A DNA stretch of 64,000 nucleotides. Source: Verticillium longisporum (Eukaryota; Ascomycota; Sordariomycetes; Glomerellales; Plectosphaerellaceae). The stretch spans positions 186,001-250,000 of the forward strand of contig JAETXT010000015.1 in assembly GCA_019188255.1 (NCBI GenBank), given 5' to 3'. Made by a program: the position numbers and the translations under genes. The notes under the pieces are model-generated. The model saw only the letters and a list, made by a program, of their open reading frames with translations. It was not told the DNA's origin and made no database searches. Shown in pieces: positions 22,868-34,010 of the stretch. Position 1 is the first letter of the stretch. Each line of letters starts with the position of its first letter.

Positions 22868-23434
22868 ATGCACGATGGCTACTGGCACAAAGGCGGCGCC
22901 GGCGGCCTGATCGCCCGCACCATCCTCCGTACCTTGCAATTCCTTCTCGCACTCGTCATCGCCATTCTTTACGGCATCGACACGCGAGACGATCCCTCGA
23001 CTCGCACCTCACAGTGGATCTTCGCCATCGTGGCCGCCGTGCTCTCCATGGTGACGGTGGTCCTGCATCTCTTCATCACGGTGACGCGCTACGGCTGGTG
23101 CGTCTGGGACTGGGTGGTTGCTGTTTTCTGGGCGGCCATCACTGGTGTTTTCGGAACACTCTATCTTGCAGGGCAATACAAACAGGAAGGGCTCCCGCCG
23201 GCGTCAGGCAGGATGAAGGTAGCCGTCTGGCTCAACCTCGTCAACATGCTTCTGTGGATCGTCACGGGGCTGTTGAGCACAATCTGGTGCTGCGGAACAC
23301 GCAAGATGAGGAGGAGGATAGAACAGGATCATGCGAAGCTAGAGCAGGGACAATTGGGTGCTGATGGGGTGGAGCTGGAACGAAGGAGCACTGGCGCGCC
23401 CCCCAGTTATCGATCCGGGCGAGAGGCGTCTTAG
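22868..23434 (+). CDS. MARVEL-like four-helix membrane protein
   Basis: This is a single exon of 188 residues. Four hydrophobic helices lie at about 17-35 (RTLQFLLALVIAILYGID), 46-70, 77-98 (CVWDWVVAVFWAAITGVFGT) and 117-140 (WLNLVNMLLWIVTGLLSTIW), with a short cytosolic charged tail. This spacing fits fungal MARVEL-domain proteins of eisosomes and the plasma membrane, whose precise roles are mostly unknown. I start at ATG 22868; the open frame upstream to 22778 begins with TTG and is probably leader. The family call rests on topology, not on a diagnostic motif. Confidence 0.65.
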   Translation: MHDGYWHKGGAGGLIARTILRTLQFLLALVIAILYGIDTRDDPSTRTSQWIFAIVAAVLSMVTVVLHLFITVTRYGWCVWDWVVAVFWAAITGVFGTLYLAGQYKQEGLPPASGRMKVAVWLNLVNMLLWIVTGLLSTIWCCGTRKMRRRIEQDHAKLEQGQLGADGVELERRSTGAPPSYRSGREAS

Positions 23435-24944
23435 CATTGGTGAGGTTTGCGATTCTTAGAAAGAGAAGTTGTGTTCGTCCATAAAGGTTTGCAGGTAATT
23501 TAATACAGTCACAAGCTCAACACTCTTCACCACAATCACCTGGATATGGTCCGCGTTATGGAAGACCACCTCCGGAAGCGGGGGCCGGCTCGTGTACCAC
23601 ACTTGATCGGCCGGCTGCCCGGAGCAGGTGGATCTGGCTGGTCGGCGATGGGCCAGCTGGCAAAACCTGGCAAGCTTCTGTGCACTGGCCATTTTTTGTG
23701 TTAATCGCCATCAGCCTTATCTACCTTTCAGCCATCCGTTGCCAGCCACCAGCCACCAGCCACTGTACCATGTCCCTTCCCTCTCCGGGTCTCTACATTC
23801 CAATCCATCCTTCAACACCACCACAAGCTCATTGCTTTCATCGAAGCCGAATCCGGCCTGCGCCTGAACATCATGGCGTTTTGTGGCCGTCAATGTTGAC
23901 GCCTCGAAATGATACCCCACGACCCAATGACCAATTTTGATGCCATGCCAGGCGGTCACGACTTAGCGCTATACACAGCTTCGATCCATCCCCGCACTTG
24001 ACCAACAAGGGAGAGAGGCTCTGGGGTTACCATCTGCACAGCAACAGACGTCAAACGCTCAGCAGCACACTGCTAGCTTGCCCGCGTCAGAGGCTGGCGT
24101 TATGGCAAATTCAAGCCAACTTCAGCCCTGGATCCCGGCACGATGGCACCCCCAACCACAGACCTGCCATACGGTAACGACCAAACCCATCAACAGTCTT
24201 GCGTTCAGCACACAAGGCACGTTTTGTCGGCTCACAGGGCCCTCCGTGTCGACGCCACGAGCCCGCTTTGTCACCAAAACCCCACGCGGGAACAGGCCTC
24301 AGCGTTGCCTGGCTAGGTCTCCCCACGCGAGCAGAAGATGCAGGAGACAAGCCGAATCTGCATGTCCTTGACCGTGGCGCCGGTCTGGGTCCCGGCAACA
24401 CCCAATGAACTCGGGCCTCCCGCGGCCATCGCTCATGACGCGATCCGAACCTTACTAGCCTGGGATGCACATTCCTGAGCACGCCATCGCCACCCAGCGT
24501 TTTGCTCTACGCTTGGGATTGAGCTTGACCCCCAGCTACATCTCCACTCGACATCTCAGACACCACCCATCCAGACACGGCAGGGACAGCGTCTCTGAAC
24601 TGTCTCCAGAATTCACGCGGCTAGTCAGCCGTAGCGCCGGCTTCGGTGGGCGGGTGTTGCAGCCTCTGCCCTGCACTAGGAAGGGGGAACGGTGGGAGAA
24701 GATCTCGACCTGGGCTCCTAGGGCTCCCTGGCTCGCCAAGTACCGACGAAGACGCGGGGCCAGCCAGCCCAGGCCGCATTCGCACCGAGATTCTAGCTCG
24801 ACAACATTTAAAAATCAGGGTCCCTTCTTCACTGCTGATCACCCTGTCTGCGAGCTTTTCTTCTCCTCCTCTTTCCCTCGCAAGCCTTGTTCTTGCATTC
24901 CTAACTGATTCCCCCACGACTGCTTCGTGAGACAATCGCCCAGC
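23435..24944. other. Intergenic region upstream of the permease
   Basis: This is 1.5 kb with short overlapping frames on both strands (for example 24111-24482 minus) that lack splice support or recognisable motifs. It probably contains the permease promoter and leader. Confidence 0.5.
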
Positions 24945-26737
24945 ATGGCCCACCATGACGACGGCAAGGACTACCATGTCCAGCATGACCACCCGACGCC
25001 GCTGCCAGCTTCTGATGGCCCGGCCGTCGCCGCCGCCGCCCTTGGCGTTTCCGAACAGGAACGCGCCCGTCACGGCCACGGCATTTCGCCTACCGTCGAA
25101 GACCACACCCTCGAGTCGCACCCCGACAAGACAGACAGCAGCTCCGATGACTTCAACGCCATCGACCCCAAGTCTGGCGTCAAGCGCGGGTTGAAGACGC
25201 GCCACCTCAGCATGATGGCCCTTGCTGGCATCATCGGGCCTGGCCTTCTCGTCGGTTCAGGCGGTGCTCTCGCCAACGGTGGTCCTGCTTCGCTGATCAT
25301 TGGCTTTGGCGTCATTGGCATCGTGGCCTTCAGCATCATGCAGAGTCTCGGCGAGATGACGACCTTGTACCCCTCAGGCGGCGCCTTCACGGCCCTGGGC
25401 GATCGCTTTGTCGACAAGGCTTTTGGTGTCGCGATCGGCTGGAACTACTACATCATCTGGTTCTGCGTGCTCGCCAACGAGTACAATGCGCTGTGTAGCA
25501 TCTTTGTCTATTGGAGCGACAAGGTGCCTCTTTGGGGATACGTCCTACTGTTCTGGGTGCGTAAAGCCGTCAACACAACCGCTACCAGTCTTACTAACCC
25601 GGCCAGTTTGCCTTTACCGGCTTTCAACTGCTTGGTGTTGAATCCTTCGGCGAATCCGAGTTCTGGCTCGCCCTGCTGAAGCTCGTCGGCCTTGTCGCTT
25701 ACTTCTTCTTCTCGCTCGTCTACGTCTCCGGAGGAATCCCCGGTCAGGAGGCCCTCGGCAACCGCTACTGGGTCGACCCCGGCCCATGGAACAATAATGG
25801 CTTCCGAGGCATGGCTACTGTTTTCGTCTTCTGCTCGACGTTCTACGCCGGCGTTGAATCTGTTGCCGTGGCCGCCACAGAGACCAAGAACCCTGGCCGT
25901 GCCGTGCCCCTCGCCATTCGCCAGGTCTTCTGGCGCATCATCTTCATCTACATGGGCTCGGCTCTCTTTTTTGGCCTCACCTGCCCCGCCAACTCGGACA
26001 TGCTCGTCAACGCCAATGCCAAGGCCCTGCAGAGCCCAATGACGGTCGCCATTCAGAACGCTGGCTGGCAGGGTGGCGTGCACCTGATCAATGCCTTCAT
26101 CTGCGTCACTTGCTTGAGCGCCTGTAACGCTTCCATCTACATCGGCTCGCGCACGCTGCTCTACATGGGTCAGGACGGCAAAGCGCCCAAGATCCTCGGC
26201 TGGACCAACAAGCGCGGTGTTCCCATCCCGGCTATTCTCTTCACTAACCTCTGTGGCGCCCTGTCCATGATGAACAACAGCACCGGTGCCGGCAAGGCGT
26301 ACGGTTACATTGTCAACCTCAGCGGCGTGTCGACGTTTCTCGTCTGGGGCTCCATCTCGTTTGTGCATATTCGCTTCCGCCAGGCCTGGAAGGCACAGAA
26401 CCTGAACGAGGCCGACCTGCCGTTCAAGTCGCTGCTGTACCCGTACAACGCATACTTTGGGCTCGGCGCCAACATGTTCCTGGCTCTCGTGCAGGGCTGG
26501 ACGAATCTGTCGCCGTTTGATGCCGGTGGCTTTGTCGATGCATATATTCTGCTGCCGCTGTTTGCCATCATTTACTTTGGATACAAGTGGTGGAACAAGA
26601 CGACATACTGGCGCCTCGAGGACATTGATCTCATGTCAGGCAGGAGGCGCGATCTCGAGCCCACGAGGGAGAGAGAGGCTGAGGGGGAAGAAGGAGTGAA
26701 GCCCCCTCTGTGGAGGCGGGTGTGGAAGAGCGTGTAA
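24945..26737 (+). CDS. Amino-acid permease (APC superfamily, yeast YAT type)
   Basis: This is a proton-coupled plasma-membrane amino-acid transporter. Exons are 24945-25556 and 25607-26737 (50-nt intron), giving 580 residues. The cytosolic N-terminus is about 85 residues and His/Asp-rich. The first helix has the family signature HLSMMALAGIIGPGLLVGSG, and the next region has GEMTTLYPSGGAFTALGDRF. The block ESVAVAATETKNPGRAVPLA is the conserved loop after helix 6 or 7. About twelve membrane segments follow in order. The tail ends in an acidic, then basic stretch. The substrate range cannot be told from sequence. I chose ATG 24945; six extra codons upstream lack an ATG. Confidence 0.9.
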
Positions 26738-26932
26738 CAAACGAGACGGATATACCCCTGTGACTTGCGGTGCTTTACCGTCGTCTTCTCTATGTTGTGG
26801 ACTGGACACTTGAGAATATCAAGCACACTTGCGAAATTTGACTTGTTTTCTCTCTGGGAGGACTACGCATGCAACTATGTGCTGTGCAATGGACGGTGTA
26901 GAACCATGACTATGTACAGAGAACCACGACGC

Positions 26933-28009
26933 TCAAGCTTTCCAGTAGTCCTGGTCAACCCACGACTTCCAGTCCGGCATGATGTCGTCAATCTTCTTTG
27001 GCGTGTCCAGCGGTTTGGCCCAGGTGACCCTCGTGCCCTTGGCGCCGTCGCCCTGGTTACCCGACTCGGCGAAGAAGACATTGGTGACGGGGTTGCTCCC
27101 CCAGGTGGACCAGCCGGCAGGGCCGATGACGCTGCCGAGGGCCGAGTTCTGCACGACAACGCGGGCGTACTGCTTCCACGGGCGGCCGAGCAGGCTGGCG
27201 CCGGTGGCGACGCTGGCGCCGCTCTTGGCCGTGATGTTGGCCCGGTTGAGGACGTACCAGTTGCTGTCGTCCGTGGACCGCCCGCTGGCCGTGACCCAGC
27301 CCTTGCCGGCGACGGCAATGTCGCAGCCCTCGATCCAGACGTTGCCGTTGTTGCCAAAGATGAAGTCGATGGCGCCCTCGATGTAGCTGTCCTTGAAGAC
27401 GAGGCCCGGCTTGTTGACGTACAGCGTGTCCTGGTAGCTCGTCAGCTGCACGCCGTAGTAGCCCTGCCGCTCGCCGTTGGCCGACAGCGCCAGCGCCTGC
27501 GACTGGCTGCCCGGCTTGCCGACGGGGAACGTGTTGTCGATCTTGACGTTGTAGACGCTCAGGTCGCGCGCCTTGGCGCTCAGCGTCGCCGACTGGTCGT
27601 TGCCGCCGGCCTCGACGGCCGAGAGCGCGTTGGTCAGCACCACCGTGTTTTGGGCGTAGTCGAGGTGGTCGGGCGTCGAGCCCTGGATCGTCAGCGCCGC
27701 CGCGAGCTTCGGGATTTTGGTCTGCCCCGTGTAGGTGCCGGGCTGGATGAAGATGGTCGACGGCGTCTTGGACGACTTGATCGAGTCGACGGCGTCTTGG
27801 AGCTGTTGGTTCGCGTTAGCATGGCCGTCGTCCAGGCAAGACTACTGTCTGCGAGGCTCGGCTGGGCTGCGGCTACGTACCGTGGTGAAGTCGCCGCCAG
27901 AGAGTGCCACGACGATGGCGCCGTTGGGAGGGGTCTGGCGCTTCTCTGCGGCAGCGAGGCCCGCGAGGGCGAGGGTCGCGACCCGAGCGAGGGCGTTCTG
28001 GAATCTCAT
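26933..28009 (-). CDS. Secreted pectin methylesterase (CE8)
   Basis: This enzyme removes methyl esters from plant pectin outside the cell. Exons are 28009-27881 and 27802-26933, giving 332 residues. A signal peptide (ALARVATLALAGLAA) is followed by a Kex2-like KR site near residue 24. CE8 features in order: FIQPGTYTGQ, QALALSANGERQGYYGVQLT, the catalytic SYQDTLY, the second catalytic Asp and oxyanion region in GAIDFIFGNNGNVWIEGC, and LLGRPWKQYARVV near the C-terminus. All catalytic positions look intact. A plant-associated or litter-decaying life phase is a reasonable inference, but no other pectinase is in the window. Confidence 0.92.
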
Positions 28010-29621
28010 GATGCGAAGATAGTCAGGTGATTCGGTACCGTGAAGCACTATCACGTACACGAGGGCGTCAATGAACTCCTGTCTGCTCCCTCCTTTATAT
28101 ACCTGGTCCTCGCACTCGGAATCATCTTACCTTACCCTGGGAGCTCGGCGTATTGGCATGCACATCACGACATGCCTCCCTGCCGAACGGAACAGCGCAA
28201 AGGCAAAACAGACCCAGTGGGCGCAAAATTGCCCGTCAACCGTCCCGCCACTCCCAGAAACCACCACCGCCCTTTCTTCGCTTGGACTGCCGCCCCCGCA
28301 GTCCGTCACTTGATCTACACATGAATAGAATAAGGCAGCGAAGTAATCCTGTCCACATACTTAGTACACGTACCGCTGCTCCAGGGTACACGAAAGTTGC
28401 CGATTATGGCCCCTCCGTCCTAGCCCCGCCGGGACCCCGGCCCTGGCACTTCATCTGCGAGTGGAGGTATATCGCGGAAGTTCGCAGATCGGACTACCAG
28501 GTCAGCGGCCGGGTTCGCCGGGCTGCCGGGCCCCGACTGGCAAGTGCCGTGATAGCCGGGCAGAGCCAGGCAAGGGGGGAACAAAAATAGCCGCACTCCT
28601 TAGAGGCGACCTGACTTTAAACCGTTCTACTATACTTTATATCAGCTCGAAACTGATAAAAATAGATTCGCTTTTAAAAATATCGCCGATTATTTAGCAG
28701 GTAGAATTTTAGAGCATGTGAATAAGATACGAGGTGTTGAAAGGGTTCCGAAGTTAGGAGTCTTTCTGGACAATACCTGGGTTTGGCGGATTTAGAGTGC
28801 GGCTTCATCTGTCCCCCCCTTGCTAGGTCGCTGTCACGCTAGGAGATGCTGTCATCTGAACACAGCCGAATACCCAAACCTTCCTGCGCGTGCTTTCGGC
28901 CCCAGGTTAAGGTTTGCGAGGCGCAAGATTGACATCTCACGTGTGGCAAGTACACAGAACGTGAAACCTTAGGGCGCGGTTCATCCCGTGACGGCCGCCT
29001 TTCACGGATGGGGGTTCGTATCCTGCTCTGCCGGTGTCCATGTCCAGCGCGGGAAGTCTTCCTTGACCATGTGCACGCCATATGACGAATCCCAAGCCGA
29101 ACGATCTCCGTCTATTTTTAAGCCTGAATCCTTGTGTATGCTTGCGCGTTCACGACGTTGTCAACAGAGGGTATGGGGTCGCGCATGTGAGGACGGAAGT
29201 AACGGCATTCCACCTCACGCACTTCTGCGCATAATCCACAACGTCTGTCTATCACCTCGAGTTGCCAAGTCCTTGAAACGACGGCGACAACTTTAAAGAA
29301 AAAAAGTATCAATCGGGCCACCTCGGAGGATTTGCTAGAGACGTCAGTACCAGATTCAAACCACAATGTCACTGTACGCGATGGAGAAATACGACCTGCA
29401 CACGCGACCCAAGGGATCAGCAAAGCTTAAAATGCAGATCGCTCATGATCCTGATCTCATATTGTCACTTTCATAACGAGTAAACATGAGTGCAAGAGAA
29501 TCAACTCTACCCAGGTTTTCGGTCACCCGGGCATGCTACCTAGGAGCGTTGCACTCAGATCCATCCATACATACAAAAAAAGGGTATCATGTGTCGGCCG
29601 TAACATCGTGTAATCACCCCT
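28010..29621. other. Intergenic region with an AT-rich patch
   Basis: This is 1.6 kb without a gene. The part next to 28009 is the pectinesterase promoter. From about 28605 to 28740 the sequence turns clearly AT-rich and TpA-rich against a GC-rich background. Confidence 0.45.
28605..28740. repeat. AT-rich island, possible decayed transposon fragment
   Basis: The sequence is rich in TTTAAA and TATA-like steps with no open frame. Such patches in filamentous fungi are often repeat relics mutated by RIP. No terminal repeats or target duplications are visible, so the origin is uncertain. Confidence 0.3.
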
Positions 29622-30949
29622 TCAAGCGCACCCAGATTTTGGAACCCCCAAGAGCCCCGTCATCCCGAACACGCGTCCCAGCCTCTCTTTTGCTCCGATC
29701 CGAAGCGTCCGTGAGACCTCCACGGCCGCCGCGTTCTCTGCGCCGAGTAAAAACCCCAAAACTCTCCTGAATGCGCCTGCAGGAGGCCTCGCCGACTCGG
29801 GCAGCCGCAAAGCAGCCCCTGGCGCCTCCCAGCCGTCCACGTACGGCGCGTACATGACCGACCTCTCCCGAACGCCCACGGCCGCCTTCGCCGGTGGCTC
29901 CCCGACGACGCTCCAATAGAGCCTGCTGAGGGCGCCTCGCCCCGAAAGAAGGCTTCGTCGAAAGCAGCGCGGTCAGCGGCGGCACCGCGCACAAACTGCA
30001 GATACGACTTGGTAAGACGCACGGCATCGTTGATCCGACAGTCTCTGTGCTGATCCGTATCTGCTGTCCACAAAGCCGAAGCATGGTACGGATGATCCGG
30101 CTGACGGGCATTGCCCGGGTCGGCAAAGACCCAGCGTGTGGAATCTGTTCTCGAGGCGATGAAAATATTGTCGAGCTTGACGTCGTCGTGACACAGGTTG
30201 TGGGCAGTGTGCATGTGCGCCAAGGCCGAGAGCAGAGCGTTGAAGGCCGGACGGTATGTGCGGTCGATTTCTAGATGATCAAAGGGCTCCGGGGCCGTGC
30301 TCAAGTCGTGGGCGAGCTTCTCGGCGGTGCCAGCCCGCAGGAAGGGGGTGACGAGATGCCACTTGGGGGGTTCGTGGTCGCGGGGCGAGGTGAGAAAGTA
30401 GTCCTGAACGGGGACGAACATGCTGCTGAAGGGATCGCTCTCTTCTTCGTGTATGCTGAGGCTCTCACGGTCCAAGCCACCGTGGCCGCCAAGCAGCAGG
30501 GTGGCAGGGATCTCTGTGGGCCAGCGCGTCTGCTGTGCCCCGGGAACGCAGTTGCGTAAGGGGCTGTTGCCTTCGTTGAAGATCTTGATGATGGAGTTGT
30601 TGAAGAGGTAGACGTCGCCTTCATGGCCGCCTCCCAGGTGTTTCCAGCGCGGTCGATTCGAGAGAAACCTGGCCCTGTCGGTGTTCTCGACGGCTTCTGC
30701 TTGCCAGCCCTGGCGCGCGAGGAGGACCTCTTCGTCCGAGGTCAGGGATGAAAATTGGGTGGGGCTGTATTTGGCCTGGATGGCACTTCGGAACGTGACG
30801 TGGAGGTCGCCGAGGTGAAAGAGGCCAACGATGGCCGTGATGACGAGGATACGGTTGACGAGTCTCAATGGCAGCCGGCGTGCCGCCCTACGACCAGCTG
30901 GACTCCACGTGCGTTTTCCTTTCTCCATGTCTGCGGTAGGTATCGTCAT
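29622..30949 (-). CDS. Membrane-anchored protein-kinase-like protein (one-base frameshift)
   Basis: The gene has one exon. A basic N-terminus is followed by one hydrophobic helix (ILVITAIVGLFHL, about residues 33-46), suggesting a type II membrane protein. The rest has a kinase-like fold: a Gly-rich strand (LGGGHEGDVYLFNNSIIKIF, with the K of the ATP site), a catalytic loop CHDDVKLDNIF with HxD and N, and ADPGN in place of DFG. Near 29930-29936 the frame changes. One base added to the CCC run joins ...FFRGEAP to LSRLYWSVVGEPP and on to GVPKSGCA at 29622, total 442 residues. The read-through frame ending at 29660 is Arg-rich and not protein-like. Whether it phosphorylates anything is unknown; the Asp-Pro-Gly variant is seen in some atypical fungal kinases. 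Confidence 0.65.
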
Positions 30950-32634
30950 GCGTACGGGGGAAGCAGAAGATGAGGAAGAGGAAAGAGAAGGAGACAGAAC
31001 GGGGATCGCCAGCGAGGCACCCAGCAGCGGGACAACGCCTCATAAGCAGAAGCCATCCATGTCAGCGAACAATAGACAATACGGCGGCGTCTGACAAAGA
31101 CGTCTGGGAAAGCTGCTTGGTACGGGGCTGGGCTCCCGTCACGTAGAGCTCATTTGCGATGGCTAACAGGGCGTGTCGCCAGAGGCCAAGACGTCATGCC
31201 GTGGACGTGGGCACGATGCCCTGCCAGCAAGCGGCAGGGCGTGACCATCAATGAGATGAGGGAAGGGGGGGCCAGAGGCATGCCCCGGAAGCCTAGCGGT
31301 CGGAAGGGCTGATAACCAACAGAATGGTGGTTTGCCCAGACGGCAGCAAAAACGGCAGCGGCTGGCGAGACGAGTTAGCCAAGGTACCGTACCTTGGTAG
31401 CCAAGGTAGCCCAGGCGGTGTTGTGTGATCCTCAGACCATGGCAGCAGTGATGAGTGTGTGTGTGTGTGTGTCTGGGCGGGAGGGGGGGATGTAACGTGG
31501 TTCGATGCAAGGAATGGGAAAATCGTCTTGGAAGCTGGCGATGCCCTGACATGACCCCCCCACCTTTCCTTCCTTCCCTCACTCTTTCGTACTGTGGTGT
31601 GCTGTGGTTGGTGCCAGCACAGCCAGGTGCCGCCCGCCCCTACCTACCTTACCTTAGGTATCCAAGCTAGCAAGCTAGGTAGGTAGGCTCTTGCCCGAGG
31701 GGGCTTTCGGAGCCCTACAGCCCACTCCCAGGCCGCCGACCACAGGCTACGGCCGCGGAAGGTTAGGCGGCAGTGGCCCTGGGACAAGGCCAAGGACGTC
31801 ATGTTCCTCCCAGCGCCGCCCCAGCCCACCCCGGGCACCTTGGCAAACCGACCCCAGCAGGTCTCTTGGCCCACACAGCCGAGTCCCGGATCGGAGCCCA
31901 GCAGAGACACAAACCACTGCATCCTTCCCCCGAGACCAAGACGAGAAAGCGCCCCAGCCACAGGGCCAAAATTCCTATTCTTAATCCGCCAAGCTTGGGA
32001 CCCGCCAAAGCTGTCGGCGCAGGCGGCGCAAGGCAGAGAGCCCAGCTGCGGACACGGGCTGTGTCAGTCGACCACGAGTTGGCATGGGCAGTGCTTCACT
32101 CAGTGCAAAGGGGGGGAAAAAATAACTGGCCGTGAACTCGTTGCACGAGAACAACACATCCGTGTTCTCAAGCCGCCATCTCGATCTGCTCCAGCCACAT
32201 CGTAATCTGGCAATGGAGCCAGGCCCAGATCAAGGAACGCGGAGACAGCCCTGTCGTGCCCAGGCTCTGAAACGGTTGCTTCCACATGCTCCGGATCGTC
32301 CGCCCCGGATGCCCACCCTGCCCATGCTTGGTCGCGGAGACAGCCCTGGGAGCCAATCTCCGTCTGGGGCGTGGCTTCGTCTGACGTCCGCCATATCACG
32401 CGCGAGCATGGCAAGAGAGCTAAATGCAAACTTGAATTGAAACCCGTGGCTAATACTAAGTCAACTAAAAGACCCCAATTACCGACCTTACGTCTGTGGC
32501 GGAATATCCATGCCTCTTGTGCCACCTTTGCCTCTACCCCCAAAATATGTATGTGTCAGTCATAGTGCATGCTTAATTCTGGATATCCCGATACTAGCTA
32601 GTCGCAACGCGCCGCCTGCACATTGATTTCCTGA
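30950..32634. other. Intergenic region
   Basis: This is 1.7 kb, GC-rich, with many overlapping spurious frames and a (GT)n tract. No frame has splice support or a recognisable motif. Confidence 0.5.
31455..31472 (+). repeat. (GT)9 microsatellite
   Basis: This is a perfect GT dinucleotide run in intergenic DNA. Confidence 0.8.
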
Positions 32635-33905
32635 CTACCGACGGCCCTTTGTGGGCACTGGCAGAGCTGAGCTTCCCTCGACCGGACCGCGTGTTGTGTC
32701 AGTCCGTCCTCCGCGACGGCCTCCTCTACCTCTGCCATATCGGGCCCTGGGACGGCCGTGTCCCTTTTGCGTAGCGGCAGAAGGATTGGTGCCCTCGTCC
32801 TTTTTGGGGCTCTGAGAATGGTTTGTCGATGGCTTGGCCGGAGGAGACGCCGCAGGCTTGATGGTATTGATCGTGATGACGTGCTGGCTCTCAGGCTTGT
32901 CCTTTTCGACGACCACGGGCCCTTGATCGTCATGCACTCGGCCACACCCCAACTTTTCTGTTTCGCGCGGTGCGTCCCGCATGGTGCGGCTAGGCGAAGG
33001 CGCAGACACCCTTCGCGGCGTCGCACACTCGTCAGAACCATACTCGTTCGTCTCGCTCTTGGACTGGAACCGGCGGCGAGGAGAGACCAACGGGAACCGA
33101 AAATCTGCCCGTATCACGGGTGCCGCGCTGGGGGGCAGTGCAATGTTCTCGGGCAGAGGCGTAGTGGTCCGCTGAGCGGGAGTGGGCGTTTCGACCCTAT
33201 TGATGAAGGGGCTGGGGTTGCTCCTGGCCGCAGCCAGGGCGCCGGGCGTAAACTCGGGAGCGTCCGGGTTCAGCTTGGAGCCCTCGCGGCGATGGCGTTG
33301 AGGCGTCTTGATGGGGGATGCCGTGATGGTGCGTTCGAGCATAGCCTTGGGCTCTGTGCTCGTTGAGCGGTCGGAATAGCGGGGGCAAGAAGCCTCGTTC
33401 TGTTTGCCTGGCTCTTTCGTGGCCCAGAGACTGGCGTATCTGCCCGTGGATGCGAGCAGCTTTTCGTGGCTGCCTTGTTCAATGATCCGGCCATGATGGA
33501 GCACGACGATGTAGGTACCATCCCGGGCTAGAAGCGGCTGGCGTTCGTCCTCAGCACTGTCAACATCATAACTGTTCAGAGGAAGGCAACACTGGACAAG
33601 GCCCAGCAAGGTTCGTATGACCCCCATGATGATGAGACCAACGATGAAGATGCTGATAGTGCGGAACGGCAGCTTTACGTCCAAAAGAGTGAGACGGGTG
33701 GGAAGGATTGCAGAGTCTGTAGGGGGGAGACAAGACCATGAACAAGGTGTCTTCTGTTTGGGGGGGATATATCACCCGACAGGGCAGGTATGCGAGACAC
33801 AGGTGCCTTCCCAGACGGAGCAGTGACGGCGAGGAAGGCGAGCGCGATGGAGACGATCGTTCCTGCAGTCATTAGTGAGCGTACTGAAACGCATGGAAAT
33901 ATCAT
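32635..33905 (-). CDS. ABC half-transporter remnant with large internal deletion
   Basis: Exons are 33905-33776 and 33716-32635, giving an intact 403-codon frame. The N-terminal part has two membrane helices (TIVSIALAFLAVTA; FIVGLIIMGVIRTLLGLVQ) and the linker DERQPLLARDG, as at the start of HMT1/ATM1-like half transporters. It is followed directly by YIVVLHHGRIIEQGSHEKLL and GRYASLW, the extreme C-terminal end of an ABC ATPase domain. The six-helix domain, Walker A, signature, Walker B and H-loop are all missing, so it cannot transport. The tail is Pro/Ser-rich and ends in an Arg-Gly patch (RYGRGRGGRRGGR). Its start lies only 105 bases from the SGT2 stop. It could be a true deletion allele or an assembly collapse. 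Type HMT1 is a tentative call. Confidence 0.65.
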
Positions 33906-34010
33906 GTTTGCTTGTCATTCGTCAATAGAAGGCCGTGCCTGCTCGTGATCATGTATCTAGTTGTGCCTGCTCCTCCCTCTCTCTCTCTGCGTCCAATAGT
34001 GAGTACCTTT

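Noticed and set aside
24111..24482. 123-codon minus frame
   Set aside because: Arg/Pro-rich and motif-free in a region with competing frames on both strands.
26765..28030. 421-codon plus-strand open frame
   Set aside because: Antisense of the pectinesterase gene, with Val/Leu/Arg/Gly-rich composition typical of a shadow frame.
28995..29045. GGGGGTTCGTATCC, resembling a tRNA T arm
   Set aside because: No matching acceptor, D arm or anticodon arm can be drawn around it.
32100..32543. 147-codon minus frame
   Set aside because: Overlaps plus-strand frames of equal quality, with no motif or splice support.
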